A DNA stretch of 64,000 nucleotides from Candidatus Pelagisphaera phototrophica (GTDB lineage Bacteria > Verrucomicrobiota > Verrucomicrobiia > Opitutales > Opitutaceae), in the NCBI RefSeq assembly GCF_014529625.1, contig NZ_CP076039.1, forward strand, positions 3,596,001-3,660,000. The letters are read 5' to 3'. The notes beneath the pieces are model-generated. The model was given only the letters and a program-made list of their open reading frames with translations. It did not search any database and was not told the origin of the DNA. A program made the position numbers and the translations under genes. Shown piece by piece: positions 1 to 7,991 of this stretch (position 1 is the first letter of the stretch; each line of letters starts with the position of its first letter).

Positions 1-1153
1 CTCCAAAGCGCTCACGCTCGATGTTGTAGTTGTTGTACTCGGTATCTTCGTGGAAGAAAATCACTTCCTGGTTGGCACCCTCTTCCGCAGCGGTAAGACT
101 TGGAGCCAAATAGTCATTGACGAGATCCTGACCGGAACCGAAGTCGAGACGGTGAAACATCGGGATCCAGTCATAGTCGATATTGTCGAAACCCTCATTC
201 ACCTTATGGTAGCTGACAGCGACGTTGATCCCAAAGTTTTGTTTGTCGCCGAAGATGTCGGAATAGCCTAAGCTGAAGTTCGGGTCCATCTCGTCGCGCA
301 AAGCAGAGTAAGTGAAACCGGCTCTGTAAGTGCCATAACGACCGTTGCGCTGGAAAGCAGAGCGAGTCTCCAAGTTTACGATGCCACCGAGAGAGTCACC
401 ATCGTGCTCAGGGAGTGGGCTCTTCCAAATTTCAACATTGGTGATCGCATCACCTGGGACGTCGTCGAGAGCCATACCGTTGGCCGTGTTACCGTAAGCA
501 CCGCCACCGCCGATTCTTGTAATACCCCCGTGACCGGAAGAAGGCATGCGATTTCCATCCAATTGTACATTGACGTACTGAGTATCAACGCCACGAATGT
601 TAACGTATCTTGGGACTTCTGAGAAACCGTCCGTATCCACCGAAAGGCCAGGCATTTTCTGAAGAGCCAAGCCGATATTGCCATCGTTCATTTGACCGAA
701 CTCCTCTTCCGAAATAACCGTCACCAAGCCGGATGCAACGCGTTGCTGATTGATAGCAGCCGATTGCCCGATTAGAGACTGTTCAACACGAACGCCTTCG
801 AGTTCTACGATGTCTTCGCTTAAATCGAAATCGACCGTTTGGCTTATGGCGTCGGAGACGCTAACTTGCTGCGTCTTGCGACCCAATCCAATGTAGGATA
901 CTTCCACGGTGTATTCGCCTTCTGGAACATTCTTTATCGAGTAGCTACCCTGAATATTGGTGGACGCCCGGTAATCCGTTCCTGTGACGCGAATCACCGC
1001 ACCGTAAAGATACTCGCCGCTAGAATCATTGAGTACACGGCCAGAGATCGTGCCGGCGAGCAATCCCGTGTCGAAAATGCCGCTCGCCAATACGAGACCA
1101 GCGAAACACCTATAGAAGTGCTTCGCGATGTTGGAATTAAGAGTGAGTTTCAT
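1..1153 (-). CDS. TonB-dependent receptor, N-terminal part (runs off the left edge)
   Basis: Outer-membrane receptor for TonB-energised uptake of a scarce nutrient. Only the first 384 residues lie in the window; the beta-barrel is beyond base 1. Visible in order: a signal peptide (about residues 1-34), a carboxypeptidase-regulatory-like beta-sandwich (about 35-115, starting TISGRVLND), then the plug domain with ALQKMPGLSVDTDG and VNIRGVDTQYVNVQLDGNRMP (residues 163-203). That pattern is typical of the Xanthomonas/Caulobacter TonB receptor group. The ATG at 1153-1151 is chosen because the signal peptide begins there. The next gene upstream, on the same strand, is a tonB, and phosphonate genes follow, so a phosphorus-containing substrate is a reasonable guess. 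A direct repeat with an 11-bp period at 1219-1234 lies upstream and may be an operator. Confidence 0.9.
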   Translation of the reverse strand, partial: MKLTLNSNIAKHFYRCFAGLVLASGIFDTGLLAGTISGRVLNDSSGEYLYGAVIRVTGTDYRASTNIQGSYSIKNVPEGEYTVEVSYIGLGRKTQQVSVSDAISQTVDFDLSEDIVELEGVRVEQSLIGQSAAINQQRVASGLVTVISEEEFGQMNDGNIGLALQKMPGLSVDTDGFSEVPRYVNIRGVDTQYVNVQLDGNRMPSSGHGGITRIGGGGAYGNTANGMALDDVPGDAITNVEIWKSPLPEHDGDSLGGIVNLETRSAFQRNGRYGTYRAGFTYSALRDEMDPNFSLGYSDIFGDKQNFGINVAVSYHKVNEGFDNIDYDWIPMFHRLDFGSGQDLVNDYLAPSLTAAEEGANQEVIFFHEDTEYNNYNIERERFG

Positions 1154-1218
1154 AGTTTATGTTCTTTTTTATTCAAATTGACCAATTCTGATCGGACCTC
1201 GAACATTAGCCGCCATCT

Positions 1219-1234
1219 GTTAAGAATTTATTAA
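1219..1234 (-). promoter_or_regulatory. Putative operator, direct repeat with 11-bp period (Pho-box-like)
   Basis: On the minus strand the site reads TTAAT AAATTC TTAAC, two half-sites 11 bases apart, 66 bases upstream of the TonB-receptor start. Nearly the same string (TTAAT CCATTC TTAAT) occurs at 5204-5219 in front of phnM, and a weaker copy at 2375-2390. Period-11 direct repeats are the usual form of sites for OmpR/PhoB-type regulators. The link to phosphate control is inference from the phosphonate genes. Confidence 0.4.
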
Positions 1235-1411
1235 TAGGCAGTGAAGCTTACCCTTTGGTTGCGTGACGATTTCGAGTCGATCCGCGAGTTTTTAAAAATT
1301 TTAAGGAAAACTTGTATCTTTATTTTAGATACGTTTATAAGACTTGGACCGAGCAAGCGTTCTGGTTCAACGCCCTCAAACAACATTCCCTTTACGCGGT
1401 GAATTAATCTG

Positions 1412-2224
1412 TCAGGGTTTAGCAAACTCTAGAGGAAAAAGATACTGTGCCCTTACCGCTTTTCCATTCCGTTTCGGAGCGGTAAAGCGAACCTCCTCCA
1501 CCCATTTAGTAATATCTTCAGTCAGCATTTTGTACTGCAATCCCTGCAACCGTCGCAACTCCACACGGCCATCCGGGTTAATGAAAATCAGCGCTTTGGC
1601 TCGTACATCTTCTTTTATTTGGCCTAATGCGTATCTGGGCCAACTCCAGAATGGCGATCTAACCATCCTCGGAATCTCGTCAAGGTCGTCGATATTGAAT
1701 ATCTCCATATCCGCCATGATGTCGATACCCTGGTCGAAGTCTCCAAAACCGAAATCGCCCGTGGCATCTCCTGAACCTGGATTCAACGCCATCTCCATTT
1801 GACTCAAGGTCATTGGAGGGGGCGGTTCTTCGACTTCTGGCTTTTCGATCTTCTCTTTTTTTTCCGGCGGAGGCGGTAATTCTTCGGGAGGCGGAGGCGG
1901 GGGAGCTTCGCCCGCTTCCATTACAACAACATCTCGAGTCTTCATACTAAGCTGACCCAGTATGTGCATTGCTGGAAGTAGAAAGAAAATAGCCGCTGTG
2001 AACGCGAGTCCCAGGGCAAAATTAGTGAAGGGATTTCCCTCTTGGTTGGACGACTTGTATCCGGTTCTCATAGATACTGCGGTTCTGTTCGACGGCCTCG
2101 CATTGGCTCGGCTCTGCCTTGGCGAAAGATCCTGGCTCGCTGACCGCGCTTCGTCCAAGTTCGATTGCCGCGTTTCAGTAGCAGCCTCTTCAGATTCAAC
2201 TGCCTGTTTAGCAATATGGTTCAT
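1412..2224 (-). CDS. TonB-family energy transducer
   Basis: Inner-membrane anchored, periplasm-spanning protein that passes proton-motive force from ExbB/ExbD to outer-membrane receptors. 270 residues: a long charged cytoplasmic N-terminus (1-64), one membrane helix (about 66-92), a proline-rich spacer (108-137, PPPPPPEELPPPPEKKEK then PEVEEPPPP), and a C-terminal TonB_C-like domain (about 180-268, with FINPDGRVELRRLQG). The 65-residue cytoplasmic leader is longer than in classical TonB. It is followed on the same strand by the TonB-dependent receptor, its likely partner, after 258 bases. No exbB/exbD is adjacent; the nearest pair is at 12.8-14.0 kb with a second TonB, so the proton channel may be shared. 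Confidence 0.85.
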   Translation of the reverse strand: MNHIAKQAVESEEAATETRQSNLDEARSASQDLSPRQSRANARPSNRTAVSMRTGYKSSNQEGNPFTNFALGLAFTAAIFFLLPAMHILGQLSMKTRDVVVMEAGEAPPPPPPEELPPPPEKKEKIEKPEVEEPPPPMTLSQMEMALNPGSGDATGDFGFGDFDQGIDIMADMEIFNIDDLDEIPRMVRSPFWSWPRYALGQIKEDVRAKALIFINPDGRVELRRLQGLQYKMLTEDITKWVEEVRFTAPKRNGKAVRAQYLFPLEFAKP

Positions 2225-2568
2225 AATCTAATTCAGTTTGAAAGTATAGGTTGTATAAATGCTTTCTCGAGCCAGGAGCACTTTATGTCCATATACTCCT
2301 CATCACCGCTCTGCTTAATCTACAGGTCGATCGACACCGAATGGGCGAAATCTCGACGACTCTATCCTCCAAACATTAAGGATTGATAAATGAGAGGTGA
2401 AATCGGGGTTGCGGATCCTGGAGTGCCATATCAAAATCGGCTAATGTTTCAAAACCGGTGCACGAATTCCCAATATTTTGGAAGATTGTACACCTTCCAT
2501 CACACTCCTCTTCTCTGTGTTAAGCGGATTTTGGGAAGCCTTTATCAAAAGTTAACGAGAGAGGTTCA
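2225..2568. other. Divergent intergenic region tonB / phnI
   Basis: 344 bases between two divergent genes, expected to hold both promoters. The only structured element seen is an imperfect period-11 repeat at 2375-2390. Short open frames here have no recognisable product and were not called. Confidence 0.5.
2375..2390 (-). promoter_or_regulatory. Putative operator, third copy of the period-11 repeat
   Basis: Minus-strand reading TTTAT CAATCC TTAAT, two half-sites 11 bases apart, midway between tonB and phnI. It differs from the phnM copy at two of the positions shared by the other two sites. Weak alone; its place in the same gene block is what makes it worth listing. Confidence 0.3.
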
Positions 2569-3720
2569 TTGTTAAACCTTATGATATTCATGAGCCCTGA
2601 AGATGTTGCCGCAAAAGCGGCGGACAAATTGTGTGATTACCATCGAGCTGATGGGGCAAACGAACCGATCGATGTAGAGCAGATCTGCAGTCAAATGAAA
2701 CCTCTCGTGGATCGCGTGATGGGGGAAGCCGGTCTTTACGCTCCCTTGCATGCGGCTATCGCTGTCAAGCAATCCAACGGCGATATCGTGGAGGCTTCGG
2801 AGATTCTCAGGTCTTATCGCCAAACGATCAGTCGAAAGTTCGTCTCATTAATCATAGACACCGAGGGCATGGATGTCCGGAGGCGTATTTCTTCCGCTTT
2901 TCGGGACATTCCTGGTGGCCAGATTCTCGGTTCCACTGGTGACTACACCCAGCGGTTGCTGGAGGAACAGATCGCTAAAGAAACCCGCGAATCCACTGAT
3001 TCTCAGGCAGAGGAATTTGAGGCGAGCGTACCAGACATTGGTGACGAACCCTTCCCAAAACGGTATCCGCGAGTCGTCGCCTTGCTTAAAGATCAAGGGA
3101 TGATGGCTCCGGTCAATGAGAACGAAAGCCGCGAGGTGGTCGATATCCTGAAAACGCCACTTTCATTCCCCGCTCCGAGATCGGCCGCCCTGCAATCCCT
3201 CGCCCGGAGCGAAACTGGAGGCTTAATGGCACTAGGTTACAGTGCTATGCGCGGCCAAGGGGGCGACCATCCGACGATCGGCGAACTGAGGGTTGGCTAT
3301 GTTAACGTACAGATCGAAGAGGATCCTCGGGGCCGGCAACGATCCATCGGTCGCATACGACTCACTGAGAGTGCGAACATATCTAAAATTAAGGTACGTA
3401 AAAAGGATCCCGTTCCCTACATGTCCCTCGGGTACGGGCTCTGTTTCGGCCAAAACGAAACCAAGGCGATTTGCATGGGAATTATCGACCGGAGCAACCG
3501 CATTCCAGGAGACGGAGCTCCTGCCGTCAGTCAGGAGTTCTCCATGTATCACCTAGATGGTCCGGATGCCAAAGGGTATACCAATAGCCTCAAAATTCCC
3601 AACTACGTTGAGATGGCTACCGAACTTCATGACCTTCGAGCGGCGCTCGAGCGAAAAAATCGAGCGTTGGAGAAAAAAGGAAAGAAAGAACGAGCTCCGG
3701 TCGAGCACAATTCTACCTAG
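2569..3720 (+). CDS. phnI: PhnI, alpha-D-ribose 1-methylphosphonate 5-triphosphate synthase subunit
   Basis: Subunit of the carbon-phosphorus lyase pathway. PhnI, with PhnG, PhnH and PhnL, swaps the adenine of ATP for a phosphonate to give a ribose 1-phosphonate 5-triphosphate. The match to E. coli PhnI runs over nearly the whole length: VDRVMGEAGLY, RRISSAFRDIPGGQILG, YTQRLL, GYSAMRGQGGDHPTIGELR, LGYGLCFGQNETKA and LKIPNYVEMATELHDLRAAL. About 380 residues against about 354 in E. coli; the extra part is mainly a charged C-terminal tail. A GAGAGG ribosome-binding site lies 4 bases before a TTG at 2569; ATG codons at 2581 and 2590 agree better with family N-termini, so the start is uncertain within 21 bases. 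PhnG, PhnH, PhnJ, PhnK and PhnL are not in this window. The gene is convergent with phnN, 4 bases away. Confidence 0.92.
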   Translation: MLNLMIFMSPEDVAAKAADKLCDYHRADGANEPIDVEQICSQMKPLVDRVMGEAGLYAPLHAAIAVKQSNGDIVEASEILRSYRQTISRKFVSLIIDTEGMDVRRRISSAFRDIPGGQILGSTGDYTQRLLEEQIAKETRESTDSQAEEFEASVPDIGDEPFPKRYPRVVALLKDQGMMAPVNENESREVVDILKTPLSFPAPRSAALQSLARSETGGLMALGYSAMRGQGGDHPTIGELRVGYVNVQIEEDPRGRQRSIGRIRLTESANISKIKVRKKDPVPYMSLGYGLCFGQNETKAICMGIIDRSNRIPGDGAPAVSQEFSMYHLDGPDAKGYTNSLKIPNYVEMATELHDLRAALERKNRALEKKGKKERAPVEHNST

Positions 3721-3724
3721 AGCG

Positions 3725-4282
3725 CTACGAGCTGGATACCGAAAAGCTTCTAAGGATGGAGAGGAACTGCTCTCCACTTTCCTCTAAGGGACCGTCATTG
3801 GAGACGCGTATTGCCTGCGAATCGTCGACATCAATCTCAAGATTTCGTTGTATCCGTTTTTCAATTTCTACTTCAGATTCCCGACCTCTAGCCATCAGAC
3901 GCTCTCTTAGAACATCTGAAGAAACTGTAATCAAAACTGGAGCAATCCCAGGGAAGACTCGACGGGCTTCCGCTAAGTAGTTTCGGCTCCCGTTCATCAC
4001 TACATCTACACCTCGGTCCAACCAGGCAATGATTTCTATGCCCAGTCCATACTGACAGCCGTGACTACTCCAATTCATGCAAAATAGGCCTAAGTCCAAT
4101 CGTCGCTCAAACTCTTCATCTGACAAGGCAATGTGGTTTTCTCCGCCAGCATTCGAAGGACGCGTTATATACCTATGAGCGAAAATAACCCTATCATCAG
4201 AAGCGAGACGAGATCTCGCGTAGTGCATAATGCTATCCTTGCCTGCCCCTGATGAGCCCATCAGATAATATAAGTGCTCCAT
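3725..4282 (-). CDS. phnN: PhnN, ribose 1,5-bisphosphate phosphokinase
   Basis: Phosphorylates ribose 1,5-bisphosphate with ATP to PRPP, the last step that returns C-P lyase pathway sugar to nucleotide metabolism. 185 residues, the normal length. P-loop GSSGAGKDS at residues 9-17; then HRYITR, ENHIALSDEEF, the substrate-side stretch YGLGIEIIAWLDRGVDVVMN and the NGSR motif, and an RLMARGRESEVEIEKRI lid typical of guanylate-kinase-like folds. The frame is open 27 codons further upstream, but the ATG at 4282 gives the usual PhnN N-terminus (MEHLYYLMGSSGAGK). The gene lies 56 bases after the EEP phosphoesterase gene on the same strand and is probably co-transcribed with it. Confidence 0.93.
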   Translation of the reverse strand: MEHLYYLMGSSGAGKDSIMHYARSRLASDDRVIFAHRYITRPSNAGGENHIALSDEEFERRLDLGLFCMNWSSHGCQYGLGIEIIAWLDRGVDVVMNGSRNYLAEARRVFPGIAPVLITVSSDVLRERLMARGRESEVEIEKRIQRNLEIDVDDSQAIRVSNDGPLEESGEQFLSILRSFSVSSS

Positions 4283-4338
4283 CACGCAAGTATAGAGCGT
4301 TACTATTAAGCACAAATTAAGAGGCCAAACGCTAATCA

Positions 4339-5127
4339 CTAGGCCCCCTTCAATCGTAGCCATACGGCGGCATGATCGCTAGGATAGATACCCTCAGAGT
4401 CTGGCGTATTCATTGATACGCCAGCGCTCGCTTCAAAATTTAGTCCACTCCTTCTCACTAGATGCCAGATATGATCAATTTGTCTTCCTGAGCGATGAGA
4501 GACAGGTGGAATCGGACTTGTTGGCTCCCTGCATCCATTTGCCAATAAACGGTTTACAAGATTTAAATTTAAATCAGCGAATCCCAGGCGAAGCTCCTCC
4601 GAATCCGGAAGGCAGTTAAAATCACCCCCAACAACGAGGACATCGGATCCGTCGTCCTCCTTTAGTGCCTCTAGAGATGCTCTAATTTGATTGGCTCTAA
4701 TCTCTTCTTCGCCGCGAACGTGGGAAAAGTGTACGCACACGATCTTAAGACTGATCTCTCCGATTGTTAATCGGGAACTCAAAGCGATTCGCTCACCGCT
4801 CATGTCGCTCGACGGAAGCGGGATCGTTTCGGCTTCATCAAAAGTTCCATTCGATAGAATCGCCAATCCAGAGTAGCAATCTCTCATTTCTCCCCCATGC
4901 TGGCGTAGCTTGCCTCGGGCATTAGCAAATACGAATTTCAGGTCCAAATGATCTGCTAGGTACGCCACAGTGTTATCTTCAGTGCTTTCGCAATAGAAAC
5001 ATTCCTGCGCCAAAATAATATCCGCATTCAGCCCCTCCAGTCCACTGGCTATTAATGGCAATCGCTTACGATACGCTCCTTCATTTTTCCACGTATTCAA
5101 AGAAACGATTTTAAGTTCTTTCAGCAT
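4339..5127 (-). CDS. Endonuclease/exonuclease/phosphatase (EEP) family phosphoesterase
   Basis: Metal-dependent phosphoesterase of the EEP (DNase I-like) fold, 262 residues, no signal peptide. Fold motifs in order: KIVSLNTW at the N-terminus, a metal-binding Glu in QECFY, FANARGKL and YSGLAILS, VCVHFSH, GGDFNCLP with the catalytic Asp-x-Asn, RQIDHIW, and the terminal SDHAAVWLRL with the catalytic His. The ATG at 5127 is used; the longer frame starts with TTG and adds residues unlike the family. It lies between phnN and phnM with no link to DNA repair genes, so a small-molecule phosphodiester or phosphomonoester from phosphonate breakdown is a plausible substrate. No phnP gene is present in the block. 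Substrate unknown. Confidence 0.8.
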   Translation of the reverse strand: MLKELKIVSLNTWKNEGAYRKRLPLIASGLEGLNADIILAQECFYCESTEDNTVAYLADHLDLKFVFANARGKLRQHGGEMRDCYSGLAILSNGTFDEAETIPLPSSDMSGERIALSSRLTIGEISLKIVCVHFSHVRGEEEIRANQIRASLEALKEDDGSDVLVVGGDFNCLPDSEELRLGFADLNLNLVNRLLANGCREPTSPIPPVSHRSGRQIDHIWHLVRRSGLNFEASAGVSMNTPDSEGIYPSDHAAVWLRLKGA

Positions 5128-5203
5128 CGCGTCTCGAATATATGCATGAACGAGATAAAAGGGCAACTAGAGGGCTTCAGAGAGCAGTGAATTTCACCTG
5201 TTC

Positions 5204-5219
5204 TTAATCCATTCTTAAT
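5204..5219 (+). promoter_or_regulatory. Putative Pho-box-like operator in the EEP/phnM divergent promoter
   Basis: TTAAT CCATTC TTAAT: two identical half-sites exactly 11 bases apart (wider repeat TTCTTAATC at 5201-5209 and 5212-5220), ending 25 bases before the phnM ATG in a 117-base divergent intergenic region. A 13-of-16 match lies upstream of the TonB receptor at 1219-1234. The spacing is that of a PhoB/OmpR-family tandem site; regulator identity is inferred. Confidence 0.5.
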
Positions 5220-5244
5220 CGGCACCGACTAGCGTGAAAACGCA

Positions 5245-6474
5245 ATGTTCGAACACGCATCGAAATTCAGTATCGAGGGAGTTACCATCGTTACGCCAGA
5301 CTCGGTCATCAGGAATGGCCACCTGCAAATAGAAGACAGCCAAATTGCTGGCATTTCTTCTAGCGACTATGCGACCGAAAACAACTACGCTTATCATGAC
5401 GAAGAGATTTTCGCCCTACCCGGTATCATAGATCTACATACGGATGCCCTAGAGAAGGAGATAACGCCTCGGCCAGGAGCGGACTTTCCTATTGAGATCG
5501 CTCTTCAGGAGTTGGAAGCCCGTCTATTGTGCTGCGGCATCACCACCGTATATCACTCCGTTCATATGGGTTACAAGGACAGTGAGGACAATTCCAAGTC
5601 GAAGATTCAGAGAGAGGACATTTTCAACCGAACTCGCCAATTTGCCGAATCCGGGGCCTTAGTCCGCACCCTCTTGCACCTTCGTTTGGAAGTGACCGGA
5701 TTGTATGCTCTTCCATTGGTTGAAAAGTTTCTCAACAAGGGCATTCTCAGTCTAATTTCATTCATGGATCACACTCCCGGGCAAGGTCAGTATTCGAGAG
5801 AACGCTTTTTACAAGATTGGCAAAAAAGAGGCTTTTCTGAACAGGCGGCAACAACTATTCTCGAAGAACGACAAAGCAGACCAAAGCTGAGCGATGAACA
5901 AATTGTCACTCTAATCGAGATTGCCCAGCGCCTCGGCATTCCTACCGCTTCCCACGACGATGACACGGTCGAGAAGGTCGAGCGTATGTGGGATCTTGGT
6001 ATTGAAATCAGCGAGTTTCCGATTACTCTGGAGGCCGCCAAAGCAGCGAAGGAAATTGGCATGAGTACCTTTGGAGGTGCATCCAATTTGCTTCGAGGGG
6101 GATCCTTAACGGGCAATCTCTCCATGCATGACGCCATCGAAAATGACGTCTTAGACGGCTTTTGCTCAGACTACTACCCGCCTTCGATTCTCCACTCCGT
6201 ATTCAAAGTCTGGCGTATCGGTCTTAAGTCGCTGCCTGAAGCAGTAAATATGGCCACCTTGCTTCCCGCTAAAGCCGGCAAAATAGATCATCTGACGGGA
6301 AGTCTCGAGGTCGGCAAAATAGCGGATATCATTCTGGTTCGCCTGAAGAACGGCCAACCAAAGGTGGAGGCTGTTTACATCGAGGGAAAACCTGTTTACC
6401 GATCGACCTCACGCCAAGAAACAATCGAGAAGGCCAATCTCAATGACCCGGGACCTTCGCTCGCAACCGTTTAG
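5245..6474 (+). CDS. phnM: PhnM, alpha-D-ribose 1-methylphosphonate 5-triphosphate diphosphatase
   Basis: Amidohydrolase-fold enzyme that removes pyrophosphate from the ribose 1-phosphonate 5-triphosphate made by PhnGHI/L, giving the substrate of the PhnJ radical enzyme. 409 residues, slightly longer than E. coli PhnM. Diagnostic stretches: LPGIIDLHTDALEKEITPRPGADFP (shown in parts: metal-binding IDLHTD, then PRPGADFP), GITTVYHSVHMG, LISFMDHTPGQGQY, IPTASHDDDTVEKV, EFPITLEAAKAAKE, GASNLLRGGSLTGNL and FCSDYYPPSILHSVF. The ATG at 5245 is the natural N-terminus. Three more genes follow on the same strand with short gaps (29, 13 and 26 bases), so this is the head of a four-gene operon. Confidence 0.95.
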   Translation: MFEHASKFSIEGVTIVTPDSVIRNGHLQIEDSQIAGISSSDYATENNYAYHDEEIFALPGIIDLHTDALEKEITPRPGADFPIEIALQELEARLLCCGITTVYHSVHMGYKDSEDNSKSKIQREDIFNRTRQFAESGALVRTLLHLRLEVTGLYALPLVEKFLNKGILSLISFMDHTPGQGQYSRERFLQDWQKRGFSEQAATTILEERQSRPKLSDEQIVTLIEIAQRLGIPTASHDDDTVEKVERMWDLGIEISEFPITLEAAKAAKEIGMSTFGGASNLLRGGSLTGNLSMHDAIENDVLDGFCSDYYPPSILHSVFKVWRIGLKSLPEAVNMATLLPAKAGKIDHLTGSLEVGKIADIILVRLKNGQPKVEAVYIEGKPVYRSTSRQETIEKANLNDPGPSLATV

Positions 6475-6503
6475 CATCAACTCGCATCAACCCCATATTT
6501 CAA

Positions 6504-7304
6504 ATGCAGCTTTCAGAATCTCCTAAATCCGAACTCGATTTCGCAACGTATCAAGAACGTCAATATACGGAAGTAAGCCAACCAGCTATCCAGGTTCGGC
6601 TCGAACATCTGGGTATAGGCAATCGATCTCGCTGGAATGGAGGAAGCTGGGAACCTCAACCCTACCCCGGCTTTGCCCTTCAGGCGATGGTCGACGCTAC
6701 GCACGATAATGATGCTCTCGCGAACAAGCTGCTTTCGTTACAAGACAGAGTGGTCGCGACGATTCAAAGACCTGGAGTACTTTATCCGCTTCCAGTCTCC
6801 AGCTTTCATCAAACCGTTGCCAATACGTTTTCCGCTGATCGTTTATCGGAATCCATTGTATCAAAAGACCTCCTAGATAAATTTCCCAAACTTATTGATT
6901 CCGCTTTTCAAAGTCTGGAACCTCGTCACTACGATGATCCGCCGAGAATGCGATTGATCGGTATTTCCGTATTTCGAACAGCCTTAGGAATCCTGGGCGT
7001 GTTTCCTGACAAGAATGATTTCGACCGCGTCATCTCATTTCGAGATTCCCTATACAGCCATCCAGATCTCTCTAAAATCGGACTAAAACGAACGCGGCCT
7101 TTCATCGGTCATATAACTTTAGCTTATGTTGAAGACGGCCTCGATACATCCGATAAGGCTGCCCTTTCCGCTGAGCTTGAGTCGATAAATGCGAACCTCT
7201 CCGATCAGCCCCTCTCTTTCTCGATGCCCAAAGCGGAACTAAGACGCTATGATACGCTCTCCGCATTTGAATACGATCCCGCGTTTCCCTATTTCACGCT
7301 CTGA
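6504..7304 (+). CDS. 2H phosphoesterase superfamily protein (DUF1868-like)
   Basis: 266 residues carrying the two His-x-Thr motifs that define 2H phosphoesterases: FHQTVAN (His102) and GHITLAY (His203), each followed by a hydrophobic strand as in the 2H fold. Such enzymes cleave 2',3'-cyclic or 1,2-cyclic ribose phosphates and related esters. Directly downstream of phnM, with the next gene 13 bases away. In many C-P lyase operons a small 2H-like protein (DUF1045) or the unrelated PhnP opens 5-phosphoribosyl 1,2-cyclic phosphate. This protein is not obviously DUF1045, but could do that job; this is inference. No signal peptide, so cytoplasmic. Confidence 0.72.
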   Translation: MQLSESPKSELDFATYQERQYTEVSQPAIQVRLEHLGIGNRSRWNGGSWEPQPYPGFALQAMVDATHDNDALANKLLSLQDRVVATIQRPGVLYPLPVSSFHQTVANTFSADRLSESIVSKDLLDKFPKLIDSAFQSLEPRHYDDPPRMRLIGISVFRTALGILGVFPDKNDFDRVISFRDSLYSHPDLSKIGLKRTRPFIGHITLAYVEDGLDTSDKAALSAELESINANLSDQPLSFSMPKAELRRYDTLSAFEYDPAFPYFTL

Positions 7305-7317
7305 ATACTGAATACAC

Positions 7318-7965
7318 ATGCTGCAATACATCGAATCTTTCGGAGACTTTCCGAGCCACCCCAAAAAGCTAAGCGAGAAGCCTAGAATACATGAATCTGC
7401 TAGGATTCGAGAAAGCTACTTGGGTAGCTACACGGATGTAGGTCCCGGTTGCTCCTTGCGCGAATGCAGCATGGACGATTATAGCTATCTCGCCAGCCAC
7501 GTAGGAGCCGTTTGGACCGAGATAGGAAAATTCTGCTCAATTGCGTCCCAAACTCGAATAAATCCTGGAAACCACCCGACCTGGAGGGTTACAACTAATC
7601 ACTGTACGTACCGCCGTCGTCAATACAACCTAGATGAAGTTGATGACGACGAGTTTTTCGATTGGCGAAAATCCCATTCTTGCCGAATAGGACACGATGT
7701 TTGGATAGGCCACGGTGTCGTTGTTACTGCTGGCTGCAGCATCGGCACAGGAGCTTGTATCGGCGCCGGAGCCGTAGTCACCAAAGACATACCACCCTAC
7801 GCGATTGCAGTAGGCGTTCCAGCTAAAGTGATCAAGTTCCGGTTCGAAAAAGACGTTATCAGTCGTCTAATGGAAGCAGCCTATTGGGATTGGGACCGAG
7901 AAATGATCGAAAATAATTTCGCCGATCTAAGGGATATGGATACATTTCTCGAAAAACATGCCTAG
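7318..7965 (+). CDS. Hexapeptide-repeat acyltransferase of the phosphonate operon type
   Basis: 215 residues of left-handed beta-helix: hexad repeats over about residues 25-165 ([20 protein letters not shown], then [20 protein letters not shown] and [20 protein letters not shown]), with the usual C-terminal cap [24 protein letters not shown]. This matches the chloramphenicol/virginiamycin-acetyltransferase-like family found as an accessory protein in C-P lyase operons (the phn_thr family). A loop with [14 protein letters not shown] contains candidate catalytic histidines. The acceptor is unknown; acetylation of an aminoalkylphosphonate before uptake into the pathway would fit. In operon with phnM and the 2H gene. 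Confidence 0.83.
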   Translation: MLQYIESFGDFPSHPKKLSEKPRIHESARIRESYLGSYTDVGPGCSLRECSMDDYSYLASHVGAVWTEIGKFCSIASQTRINPGNHPTWRVTTNHCTYRRRQYNLDEVDDDEFFDWRKSHSCRIGHDVWIGHGVVVTAGCSIGTGACIGAGAVVTKDIPPYAIAVGVPAKVIKFRFEKDVISRLMEAAYWDWDREMIENNFADLRDMDTFLEKHA

Positions 7966-7991
7966 GACCTAAACGACAGTTAGTCTTGAAA

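Noticed and set aside
1231-1425. 64-codon open frame on the minus strand between tonB and the receptor
   Set aside because: No recognisable protein, overlaps the tonB 3' end and contains the putative operator.
2165-2575. Two open frames (73 and 61 codons) upstream of phnI
   Set aside because: No ribosome-binding site, no family pattern; they overlap the tonB start and the divergent promoter.
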